A stretch of 6,533 nt of DNA from Candidatus Kerfeldbacteria bacterium (GCA_903867845.1 CAIPSZ010000011.1:1-6533); one strand, 5' to 3'; shown: positions 1 to 6,024, numbered from the stretch's first letter. Translations and numbers: made by a program. The notes: generated by a model from the sequence alone, not told the origin.

Positions 1-14
1 GTTTTTGGGAGTAG

Positions 15-338
15 TCATTCCAGGCAGGGAAAGGGTAGTAGTCGAGTAGTCATGGCTTTGATGGGGATTCGTGAGCCGATAAAACTTGCCAAGACACCAG
101 CGATAGACAAAATGATCGCGTATCTCCATACTATCTTCTTTTCCCTGATGAATTTTACGAGTGCTCCTGCGCTCATACCGAGGCCGCCAAATTTATTCGT
201 TGCTAATGTTATCTGTGGAGGTACGCCAAGAAATATCAAAAATGGAATTGAAATTAAACCACCACCACCGGCAATAGCTCCGATGAAACCAGACACAGTT
301 CCAATCAAGGCAATGAGGATATATTGCGTTAGGGACAT
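15..338 (-). CDS. TauE/SafE-family membrane permease, N-terminal half, prematurely ended
   Basis: The family comprises integral membrane permeases exporting small anions such as sulfite or sulfonates; the substrate here cannot be told. The first 95 or so residues fit the N-terminal family repeat: a hydrophobic start, the glycine-rich segment GFIGAIAGGGGLISIPFL (18-35), then LATNKFGG (45-52), a basic loop (REKK, 65-68) and another membrane helix (about 72-95). The start is supported by AGGCGG about 8 nt upstream of ATG. The frame stops after 107 codons, whereas family members usually have about 250 residues. The last dozen residues (from about MTTRLLPFP) no longer look like a membrane protein, so a frameshift, real truncation or sequence error near positions 15-55 is likely. 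A 10-bp direct repeat GAGTAGTCAT (9-18 and 44-53) lies exactly there. Hand-counted G+C of bases 1-360 is about 44%, lower than the neighbours. Confidence 0.75.
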   Translation of the reverse strand: MSLTQYILIALIGTVSGFIGAIAGGGGLISIPFLIFLGVPPQITLATNKFGGLGMSAGALVKFIREKKIVWRYAIILSIAGVLASFIGSRIPIKAMTTRLLPFPCLE

Positions 339-350
339 AGTTACAACCGC

Positions 351-363
351 CTATTCAGAATAG
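351..363. repeat. 13-bp perfect palindrome upstream of the permease gene
   Basis: CTATTC-A-GAATAG is a perfect inverted repeat with a single central base. It lies between the 3' end of tRNA-Gln and the permease start, partly overlapping the approach to the AGGCGG ribosome binding site. It could be a repressor operator or a short RNA hairpin. It is too short, and has no following T-run, to be a convincing terminator. Function is unknown. Confidence 0.35.
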
Positions 364-398
364 ACTCAGAAAAATCTACAAGCTCTATTGTGCAAGCT

Positions 399-472
399 TG
401 GTTCCGGGACTTGGATTCGAACCAAGATACCCGCCTCCAAAGGGCGGTGTCCTGCCATTAGACGATCCCGGA
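399..472 (-). tRNA. trnQ-UUG: tRNA-Gln (anticodon TTG)
   Basis: A complete cloverleaf reads on the minus strand from 472 to 399. The acceptor stem is TCCGGGA/TCCCGGA (7 bp). The D stem is GTC/GAC with loop TAATGGCAG. The anticodon stem is CCGCC/GGCGG with loop CTTTGGA, which puts anticodon TTG at 440-438. The variable region is GTAT, and the T arm is CTTGG-TTCGAAT-CCAAG. The CCA end is encoded (401-399). The discriminator base is A; glutamine tRNAs in E. coli carry G there. The 5' end lies 27 nt after the ftsX stop on the same strand, so it may be co-transcribed with the fts genes. Its 3' end faces the A+T-richer permease segment. Confidence 0.95.
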
Positions 473-499
473 GTACACGACTACCCTAGCGTGGAATTC

Positions 500-1426
500 C
501 TAGACCTTCAAGTACCGACGGGTTGCTACGAATGCGCTCATGGTGCTCAACACAAGTGCGCCGATGAACTGGAGGCCAATGACTGACCAGAAGTTACTCC
601 CCAGTAAACCTGCCACTCCAACCGTCGTATCTTTGAAGAAGAACTGGTGAAGTGCGGGAGACGCACCCTGCCAGAGCATGATCATGGCAACCGCTGCAAT
701 GCCAGCCCCAATGAGACTGTACATGAGACTCTCCAGGATAAATGGAAGGCGAATGAAATTATCTGACGCGCCGACGAGACGCATTATGCCAATTTCCTCA
801 CGGTGTGTGTAAATGGCGATGCGAATGGTATTAATGACGACAATGAGCGAGAGTAGGGCGAAGACGCTACTCACGGCGACGCCAATATCCCGCACGCGGT
901 TGGTGATGTTCGTGAGCCGATCAATGACCAGCTGGCTGTCCTTAAAGTCACGCGTGCTATCCGCTACGATCTTCGCGTTTTCGTCTTGATTGAGGAACTT
1001 CACAATGCTATCGAAGTCACCAATGTGCTGCGCTTTAATGGTGATACTTGCTGGCAGCGGGTTGTCGGTGAGCTGGGAAAGGAGCTGCTGGATATTCGCA
1101 TCGTCCTTGTGCGTCTGCTTGAACGCATCGAGCGCTGCGGTCTTACTCGTGTACGTGACCGCTGCAACTTGTGGGAGTGCTTTAACACGGCTGACGAGTG
1201 CTTGACCTTGGTCTTCGGTAGTGTCGGCTTTGAGTTCAACGGTAACGTCAACGCGTTGCTCGACGCTCTGCAAGGCTTGGTGCCCAATGACGTTCAAGGC
1301 AGAAACCAGGCTAATGGAAAATACGGCGACGGCAATGATAATCGTGGTCACAATCGAGAGCCAAAGATTGCGCTTCGCATTCTGAAGCGCGAACCGAAGC
1401 GCGCGCGTGGTTTGCAGGAGCATCAT
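500..1426 (-). CDS. ftsX: Cell division protein FtsX (ABC transporter-like permease)
   Basis: FtsX is the membrane partner of FtsE. It does not appear to transport a solute: the complex passes an ATP-driven shape change to peptidoglycan hydrolases outside the membrane at the division site. The 308-residue protein has the family layout: a cytoplasmic N-terminus, helix 1 (about 22-44), a large outside domain (about 45-178) containing NPLPAS (122-127), helix 2 (about 183-205), the conserved cytoplasmic loop REEIGIMRLVGAS (209-221), helix 3 (about 228-250) and helix 4 (about 279-301). Length is normal. The start codon overlaps the ftsE stop (ATGA), implying coupled translation; a second ATG follows at once, so the true start could be one codon later. 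GGGAAG lies upstream as a weak ribosome binding site. The gene ends in TAG, followed 27 nt later by tRNA-Gln. Confidence 0.95.
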   Translation of the reverse strand: MMLLQTTRALRFALQNAKRNLWLSIVTTIIIAVAVFSISLVSALNVIGHQALQSVEQRVDVTVELKADTTEDQGQALVSRVKALPQVAAVTYTSKTAALDAFKQTHKDDANIQQLLSQLTDNPLPASITIKAQHIGDFDSIVKFLNQDENAKIVADSTRDFKDSQLVIDRLTNITNRVRDIGVAVSSVFALLSLIVVINTIRIAIYTHREEIGIMRLVGASDNFIRLPFILESLMYSLIGAGIAAVAMIMLWQGASPALHQFFFKDTTVGVAGLLGSNFWSVIGLQFIGALVLSTMSAFVATRRYLKV

Positions 1427-2103
1427 AAGCGGTACTTCCCCGTCGCTTGGTCAGAAACAAGGTGCCCGTGATCGAGCACGAGCACGCGTTTCCGCAAGCC
1501 ATTGACGATTTCCCGATTGTGCGTGACGAGTACTACCGTTGTGCCAAAGGAATTAATCTTCAAGAGGAGCTCGATGATCTCGTTGGCGTTTATGGCGTCA
1601 AGGTTCCCAGTTGGCTCATCCGCAAGGAGAATTTTCGGCCGGTGCACCAGTGCCCGGGCAATGACGATGCGCTGCTGCTCACCACCCGACACTTCGCGCG
1701 GGAAGCGTTGCTGTTTGTGCTCCAAACCGACAATTTTCAGAACTTGCGGGACAATTTCCTGAATCTTCCGGTGCTCAGCACCCGATACTTCAAGAGCGAA
1801 GGCGACGTTCTCGAAAAGCGTCTTCTGGGGGAGGAGTTTGAAGTCTTGAAATACCACCCCAATTTGCCGTCGGAGCAGCGGCACGTCCTTGTGCGAGATG
1901 TGCGTGATATCCCAGTCGCCAATGATTACCCGACCGGAAGTAGGTTGCTCTTCGGCAATGACCAGCTTGGCCATGGTCGTCTTCCCGGTCCCCGACTGCC
2001 CAACAATGGAGACGAATTCTCCCGATTCAATTGTGACGGTGACGTCCTTGAGTGCGACGACGCCGTGCGGGTAGAGCTTGGAGACTTTTTCAAAAGTGAT
2101 CAT
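1423..2103 (-). CDS. ftsE: Cell division ATP-binding protein FtsE
   Basis: FtsE is the cytoplasmic ATPase that powers FtsX. The 226-residue protein shows every ABC ATPase motif in order: Walker A GQSGTGKTT (35-43), Q-loop glutamine 86 in VVFQDFKLLP, signature VSGGEQQR (138-145), Walker B ILLADEPTGNLD (158-169) with catalytic Glu163, and the switch His195 in VTHNRE. The segment KLLPQKTLFENVAFAL (89-104) after the Q-loop is typical of FtsE and separates it from lipoprotein-exporter ATPases such as LolD. The ATG overlaps the stop of the upstream carboxypeptidase fusion gene by 4 nt (ATGA), and its own stop overlaps ftsX the same way. No good Shine-Dalgarno sequence is visible before the start, which fits translation by re-initiation after the upstream gene. 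Confidence 0.96.
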   Translation of the reverse strand: MITFEKVSKLYPHGVVALKDVTVTIESGEFVSIVGQSGTGKTTMAKLVIAEEQPTSGRVIIGDWDITHISHKDVPLLRRQIGVVFQDFKLLPQKTLFENVAFALEVSGAEHRKIQEIVPQVLKIVGLEHKQQRFPREVSGGEQQRIVIARALVHRPKILLADEPTGNLDAINANEIIELLLKINSFGTTVVLVTHNREIVNGLRKRVLVLDHGHLVSDQATGKYRL

Positions 2104-4082
2104 TTGATATTCGCGTACCCAACATCAAAGGCCTTGAGCATGTCAGTGTACTCTGCAGTTAAACTACTCGCACCGAGGTTTGCTACGACAATAGTGCGAC
2201 CGGTCTTCATGCCCTTCACTTGCGTAATGAGGCAGTACCCAGATTCGTTAAGAAAGCCAGTTTTCGTACCCGTCACATTCCAGCCCTTTGTCAGAATAGC
2301 GTTCAGGTTTTTAATGGTATGGCTGACCTTGGTATTGATGGTGGAAAACGTGTACGTCGTCTTCGTACTCGCACTTGTAATCTCGCTCCGTTGAAATGCA
2401 ATTGCCGCCAGCTTCACGAGGTCTGCGGCTGAGCCTTGGTTCGTTGTTTCGAGACCGGTTGGGTCCGTAAAATGCAAGGTCGTCAGCCCTAGCGTTTTCG
2501 CTTTATCGTTCATGCGCTGGACGAACTGCGCTTGCGTGAGGCCACTCGTGCGTACCAGGGCAAGCACAGCATTATTCGCCGACCCAATGAACATAGCATG
2601 CCAAAGGTCACTCGCCGTCACCTGCTCCCCAGGATTGAGGTGGACGTACGCATTCGACCAGTTATCAATGGAATCCGATGTCTGGTACGTAATTACCTTT
2701 GTGAACGAAATCTTCTGATCGAGTAACACGAGTCCTGACATGAGTTTCGTCAGGCTCGCAATGGGCTGCACCGCATTTACATTCTTCGCGGCAACCACAA
2801 CACCTTTATCAACGTCGTACACAACGCCAGATGCACTGGAGATGGGAAGTGCCACTGCTGTCGTACTGGTGTTGGCCGTAGTGGGCGCTGGTGTCGGTGA
2901 TGATGGTACAACCGTATCACCGAGGACTTTCGGATCAACCACGGCCAAGCTCACGCGTGCCACGCCTGCGTTCTTGCCCTGGATTTTCTTAAACGCAGTG
3001 TACACCAGATCGATGACGCGTCCAGCGACGAACGGCCCACGGGAAACAACCCGCACCACAGTTGACTTGCCATTCTCCACGTTCGTCACTCTCAACTTCG
3101 TGCCCATGGCAAACTGATTGTTGGCGACACCATCTGGATTCTTCGCGCTGCGGTACCAGCTGGCCATGCCAACCTGCGTCGATCGATCATTGACGATGAC
3201 GACGTACCCGGAAGTGAATACGCGATTCCCAGAAGTCCGCTCCCACACCTTGTTTGCGGGATTGTAGAACAGGGCAACTTGCTGGTAGTAGTTCTGCGCT
3301 GGGAGTTTCGACTGGACGACAAGGCCATTTGCCATGCGGACCGATGCATTCGCAGCATCCCGGAGGGTGACGTAGTACACCTTGGAGCGCTGGACGTACC
3401 GTGAAGGGAGCGCGAGCGGTAAAGTTTGGTCTGGGGTTATGATGAGTTTTGCCGGCGCGGAAAGGGTAAAAGCATTCAGGACAAAGGATGCCTCTGCGTT
3501 CTGGAGCGTTACCGCCGTGGTACTCACCGCATCGGCCAGGAGCGTGCTCGCGTTCAGTGGAACGTCTGCCCCGTACGTTCCCGGAGCAGTTGAGCCGTCA
3601 TTCGCCACCACGAAGGTCGCGTGCAGGAGACGCGTCTCGGCAACAAGCATGTTCGCGCTATTCATTTTCTGGCTCAACACTGACCACGAGGTCGTAGATG
3701 GATCGTACACGAGCAGTGCGGTTGCCATGGTTTGATTTACAGGAGCGGCAACCTGCAGCCAGAGCGTGAGCTGCGAGAACGTTTCCACATTCGCCGTATC
3801 AATCGCAAGCTGGTAGTAGCCAGAAACCGCCTGGTACCGTGTGGGCAGTGGGGTTGCTGGCGCTGGAGCGCTTGGCGTGAGCGTTACCTGCGCCGGAGTG
3901 CTGAAAATGTTGTTCCGCATCCCTAGGATAAATTCTGAACCGATGCGGATTTCCTTTCCTTTGGTCGCAAATGTTGCGTCCAGGGAGACGTGTACTGGAT
4001 CCGCTGCACGCGCTGCACCCATCCAGCCGAAGAGCGCGACGAGGGCAAGACTACAAGTTAGGGGTCGGAACAATCTTGTCAT
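2100..4082 (-). CDS. Secreted RlpA-like (DPBB) / D-Ala-D-Ala carboxypeptidase (S11) fusion protein
   Basis: This is a 660-residue exported protein with several domains. Residues 1-26 form a signal peptide ending ARA, before ADPV. Residues about 50-163 and 196-302 are two related beta-rich modules, with matching LPTRY/LPSRY, a YxPxxxxW motif and FVVANDGST/YVVIVNDRST. Residues about 304-383 are an RlpA-like double-psi beta-barrel (GMASWY, RVTNVENGKS, SRGPFVAGRVIDL). After a Pro/Ser/Thr linker (about 384-412), residues 413-660 are a peptidase S11 domain of the PBP5 type. Its catalytic motifs are intact: SLTK (443-446, Ser443 nucleophile), SAN (501-503) and KTG (607-609). S11 enzymes trim the terminal D-Ala from peptidoglycan stem peptides. 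The barrel lacks several residues linked to lytic activity, so it may only bind the wall. No hydrophobic C-terminal anchor is seen. It is coupled to ftsE by an ATGA overlap. No clear Shine-Dalgarno precedes the ATG. Confidence 0.88.
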   Translation of the reverse strand: MTRLFRPLTCSLALVALFGWMGAARAADPVHVSLDATFATKGKEIRIGSEFILGMRNNIFSTPAQVTLTPSAPAPATPLPTRYQAVSGYYQLAIDTANVETFSQLTLWLQVAAPVNQTMATALLVYDPSTTSWSVLSQKMNSANMLVAETRLLHATFVVANDGSTAPGTYGADVPLNASTLLADAVSTTAVTLQNAEASFVLNAFTLSAPAKLIITPDQTLPLALPSRYVQRSKVYYVTLRDAANASVRMANGLVVQSKLPAQNYYQQVALFYNPANKVWERTSGNRVFTSGYVVIVNDRSTQVGMASWYRSAKNPDGVANNQFAMGTKLRVTNVENGKSTVVRVVSRGPFVAGRVIDLVYTAFKKIQGKNAGVARVSLAVVDPKVLGDTVVPSSPTPAPTTANTSTTAVALPISSASGVVYDVDKGVVVAAKNVNAVQPIASLTKLMSGLVLLDQKISFTKVITYQTSDSIDNWSNAYVHLNPGEQVTASDLWHAMFIGSANNAVLALVRTSGLTQAQFVQRMNDKAKTLGLTTLHFTDPTGLETTNQGSAADLVKLAAIAFQRSEITSASTKTTYTFSTINTKVSHTIKNLNAILTKGWNVTGTKTGFLNESGYCLITQVKGMKTGRTIVVANLGASSLTAEYTDMLKAFDVGYANIK

Positions 4083-4104
4083 AGTTCGTTGGATTGGCTA
4101 CACT
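4076..4104 (+). promoter_or_regulatory. Sigma-70-type promoter for the tRNA-Gly gene
   Basis: A -35 box TTGTCA (4076-4081) and a -10 box TACACT (4099-4104) are separated by exactly 17 bp. Transcription would start near 4111 and give a leader of about 18 nt before tRNA-Gly. The -35 box lies over the first codons of the divergent carboxypeptidase fusion gene (start codon 4080-4082), so the two transcription units interlock. This is inferred from sequence only. Confidence 0.6.
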
Positions 4105-4128
4105 CGTTGGCGCAGTGGGAAAGTGTTT

Positions 4129-4202
4129 GCGGGTATAGTACAGTGGTAGTATGCATCCTTCCCAAGGATGAGAGACGGGTTCGATTCCCGTTACCCGCTC
4201 CA
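4129..4202 (+). tRNA. trnG-CCC: tRNA-Gly (anticodon CCC)
   Basis: A complete cloverleaf is present. The acceptor stem is GCGGGTA/TACCCGC. The D arm is GTAC-AGTGGTA-GTAT with one G-T pair. The anticodon stem is CATCC/GGATG with loop TTCCCAA, giving CCC at 4161-4163, which reads GGG codons. The T arm is ACGGG-TTCGATT-CCCGT. The discriminator is T, the usual base for bacterial glycine tRNA, and the CCA end is encoded (4200-4202). It is transcribed against the flanking protein genes from the promoter at 4076-4104. Confidence 0.96.
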
Positions 4203-4353
4203 GCTCGTTGCTCGCGTCGACCTGCGCATGACGCGGCAAATGCCGCATCCTGCTTCGGCCTCAGCGAGCAGCCTCGCTTGACCCCACGCGCCCGTGCTCG
4301 CTACGCTGCGCACCTGTCGCGCGGGGACCCCAGGGAAAGTATTTACAACGTGT
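4203..4353 (+). other. tRNA spacer with two short hairpins
   Basis: These 151 bases between tRNA-Gly and tRNA-Thr hold no convincing gene. Two perfect inverted repeats are visible: GCGGCA-AA-TGCCGC (4233-4246) and AGCGAG-CAGC-CTCGCT (4263-4278). Neither is followed by a T-run, so they are not classical terminators; they may be processing signals or part of a tRNA precursor. Just before tRNA-Thr, GGGAAAGTATTTAC (4333-4346) closely matches the sequence before tRNA-Gly. No strong second promoter is seen, so both tRNAs may share one transcript. Confidence 0.5.
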
Positions 4354-4429
4354 GCCGATGTAGCTCAGCTGGTAGAGCAATGCTTTCGTAAAGCATGGGT
4401 CGGAGGTTCGAATCCTCTCATCGGCTCCA
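4354..4429 (+). tRNA. trnT-CGU: tRNA-Thr (anticodon CGT)
   Basis: A complete cloverleaf is present. The acceptor stem is GCCGATG/CATCGGC (7 perfect pairs). The D arm is GCTC-AGCTGGTA-GAGC. The anticodon stem is ATGCT/AGCAT with loop TTCGTAA, giving CGT at 4387-4389, which reads ACG codons. The T arm is GGAGG-TTCGAAT-CCTCT with one G-T pair. The CCA end is encoded (4427-4429). The discriminator is T where E. coli threonine tRNA has A. Its 3' end lies only 12 bp from the stop of the convergent foldase gene. The short CCCTTTTGT tract in between is the only hint of transcript termination. Confidence 0.96.
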
Positions 4430-4441
4430 GAACCCTTTTGT

Positions 4442-5611
4442 CTAGGAATTCACGTTCGTGCTCGCGCTCGTGTTCGTATTTGTCGTGGTGCTTGCACTGC
4501 AGCTCGGCTCCGACTTTGCCAGAATGCCGCACGCAGCTTCCCAGCGGAACCGCGGTTCGAAGAGGAAGACGTGATCCTTCGTCGCTTGGGTGTTCACCTT
4601 ATCCGACAGCCAGGTATTGAAGTCTGGTTGCTTCACAATGCGACTGATGGTGTACATGGTCCCGTCCGCTTTCTTCGGTGCGGCCCCCTTCTTCACGAGC
4701 ATCACTACTTCGTAGCCAAGTGAAGTGCTTAGTACCGGACTGATATCCCCCACCTTCATCGCCTCAATGGTCTTTGCCGGCGTGGTATCCGTTGTACTTG
4801 TCGTCGAGCCAGTCGCCGTTGAAGTTGAGTACGCGGTTTCCAGTTGGGCGGTGGTCATCGCATCAACCGCACCACCTTTACCTGCCGTTGCCGAATCCTG
4901 GCTTTCCTTCTTGGCAACATCCGCAAATGTCGACGGAGTAGCGGCAACCTGATCGCGAATGGTTGTTAGTGCCTGCTTGGCTTGGTTGTAAAACTGCTGG
5001 GCAAGCTTATCCTGCACCACCTGCGGGCGGATGAGCTTCAGCTTGAATTGGTCAACGGACCAGTTGTAGAGGGTGCGAATGTACTGAGCAACGTCGGTTG
5101 CATTCCCAGACTGCTGCACGTACTGGTCGTACGTCGTTTGAATATCCTGGGACGAAACCGTTACCTTCTGCTGCGCGGCAATCGTATCGAGTATCGCCTC
5201 CCCAACGTCCTTGTTGAGGATGACTTTTCGCGTGTAGGTGTTCTCGTCAATCTTCCGGCTTGCCGCTGCGTCCGGGGTTTCGTTGCGTTGCAAGAAAGAC
5301 TCAATGTTCGGCACGTCGCTCTGGTAGTCGTAGTAGGAAATCCAGTGCCCACCAATAATGGCGACTGGGAAGGGCACGAGTTTCGCGGGGATAAGTAACC
5401 ACGACTTCTGCCAGCTAAAGCGCATGTACCCGATGGCGAAGGTCAGGAAGAGCACGACAATAAGGCCAACGACCCCAATGCCAATACGCCACAACCAGTG
5501 CAGGTGTGGGGGCGGGAGCTTCTTCAGTTCGGGATGTACTGGATCGGCTAGCTTCGGCTCGCTGGCAATGACGTTGCGCACTGCCTCGTGGTCAGGATGG
5601 AATTCAGCCAT
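4442..5611 (-). CDS. Membrane-anchored SurA/PpiC-like peptidyl-prolyl isomerase (foldase)
   Basis: Such proteins help exported proteins fold outside the membrane. The 389-residue reading has a charged cytoplasmic start, one membrane helix (about 39-65), a SurA-N-like chaperone region beginning PVAIIGGHWISYYDY (82-96) and running to about 225, then a PpiC-type parvulin region (about 226-308) with FADVAKKESQD, GKGG, MKVGDISPVLST and LGYEVVMLV. A Ser/Thr-rich insert (about 262-280) splits the parvulin fold. The usual GYH histidine is Glu, and no first-strand histidine is seen in the normal place, so isomerase activity is doubtful and a chaperone role is likelier. The tail is Ser/Thr/Asn-rich with two cysteines (361, 371). 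The frame is open to a GTG at 5656, but that start overlaps ftsB by 34 nt; the ATG at 5611 lies 11 nt after the ftsB stop and is preferred. The two genes form an operon. Confidence 0.82.
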   Translation of the reverse strand: MAEFHPDHEAVRNVIASEPKLADPVHPELKKLPPPHLHWLWRIGIGVVGLIVVLFLTFAIGYMRFSWQKSWLLIPAKLVPFPVAIIGGHWISYYDYQSDVPNIESFLQRNETPDAAASRKIDENTYTRKVILNKDVGEAILDTIAAQQKVTVSSQDIQTTYDQYVQQSGNATDVAQYIRTLYNWSVDQFKLKLIRPQVVQDKLAQQFYNQAKQALTTIRDQVAATPSTFADVAKKESQDSATAGKGGAVDAMTTAQLETAYSTSTATGSTTSTTDTTPAKTIEAMKVGDISPVLSTSLGYEVVMLVKKGAAPKKADGTMYTISRIVKQPDFNTWLSDKVNTQATKDHVFLFEPRFRWEAACGILAKSEPSCSASTTTNTNTSASTNVNS

Positions 5612-5622
5612 ACGAATGAGTA

Positions 5623-6024
5623 TTACGCGTGGGGGCGGAAGAAGTACGTCCACCACCGCTGCGGGTTTGAAGTTGAGGTTGATGACGACGTCGCGACCGT
5701 AACATCAGTGGCGTGCGTCGTGTCTTGGGGCACAATCAGGAGGGTTTCTCCTGGTTTCTGTAGATTCAAGCGCTTGCGCGCCTCCCGTTCCTGGAAGCTA
5801 TCGGTATTAATGGAGGCGACGTAGTCACCAAGGCTTTTGTTCTGTGCCTGGAGACTCGTAATCTGTTTTTGCAAGGTATTGATCTCATTGCGAAGGGAGA
5901 CGCGACGGACAATTTCTTTTGTTATTCCTATGCCGATAATGATAATGAGAACCCCCTCTAAGAGAAGTATTCCTCGTGAGGTGAGCGCGCGGTGGATGAA
6001 TCGCTTCTTTTCCTGAGTTTTCAT
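5623..6024 (-). CDS. ftsB: FtsB/DivIC-like septum formation initiator
   Basis: FtsB/DivIC proteins are small bitopic membrane proteins of the divisome that join FtsL and FtsQ and help activate septal wall synthesis. The 133-residue protein has a basic cytoplasmic N-terminus (MKTQEKKR), one membrane helix (about 18-36), a coiled coil (about 40-70, RNEINTLQKQITSLQAQN) and the conserved family segment FQEREARKRLNLQKPGE with LLIVP (77-99). A Ser/Thr-rich stretch (111-119) leads to a final RWWTYFF motif (123-129). The ATG at 6024 follows a weak GAAGA ribosome binding site and lies about 25 nt after a good promoter. The foldase gene follows after 11 nt. Whether the orthologue is called FtsB or DivIC cannot be settled from sequence alone. 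Confidence 0.85.
   Translation of the reverse strand: MKTQEKKRFIHRALTSRGILLLEGVLIIIIGIGITKEIVRRVSLRNEINTLQKQITSLQAQNKSLGDYVASINTDSFQEREARKRLNLQKPGETLLIVPQDTTHATDVTVATSSSTSTSNPQRWWTYFFRPHA

Noticed and set aside
986..1471. Plus-strand open frame of 161 codons over ftsX
   Set aside because: It is the antisense of the conserved FtsX coding region, has no domain-like features and no ribosome binding site of note.
1447..2394. Plus-strand open frame of 315 codons
   Set aside because: It lies antisense to ftsE and the end of the carboxypeptidase gene, whose products are clearly recognisable; the plus-strand translation resembles no family.
4430..4441. Intrinsic terminator between tRNA-Thr and the foldase gene
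   Set aside because: Only a TTTT tract is present, without a separate G+C-rich hairpin; kept as a comment in the tRNA entry only.
494..4451. 12-bp inverted repeat GAATTCCTAGAC (494-505) / GTCTAGGAATTC (4440-4451) at the ends of ftsX and the foldase gene
   Set aside because: A 12-base match is expected by chance about once or more in a window this size searched on both strands; the overlap with two stop codons is probably coincidence.
5612..5656. N-terminal extension of the foldase from a GTG at 5656
   Set aside because: It would overlap ftsB by 34 nt and adds a non-conserved leader; the ATG at 5611, 11 nt past the ftsB stop, is simpler.
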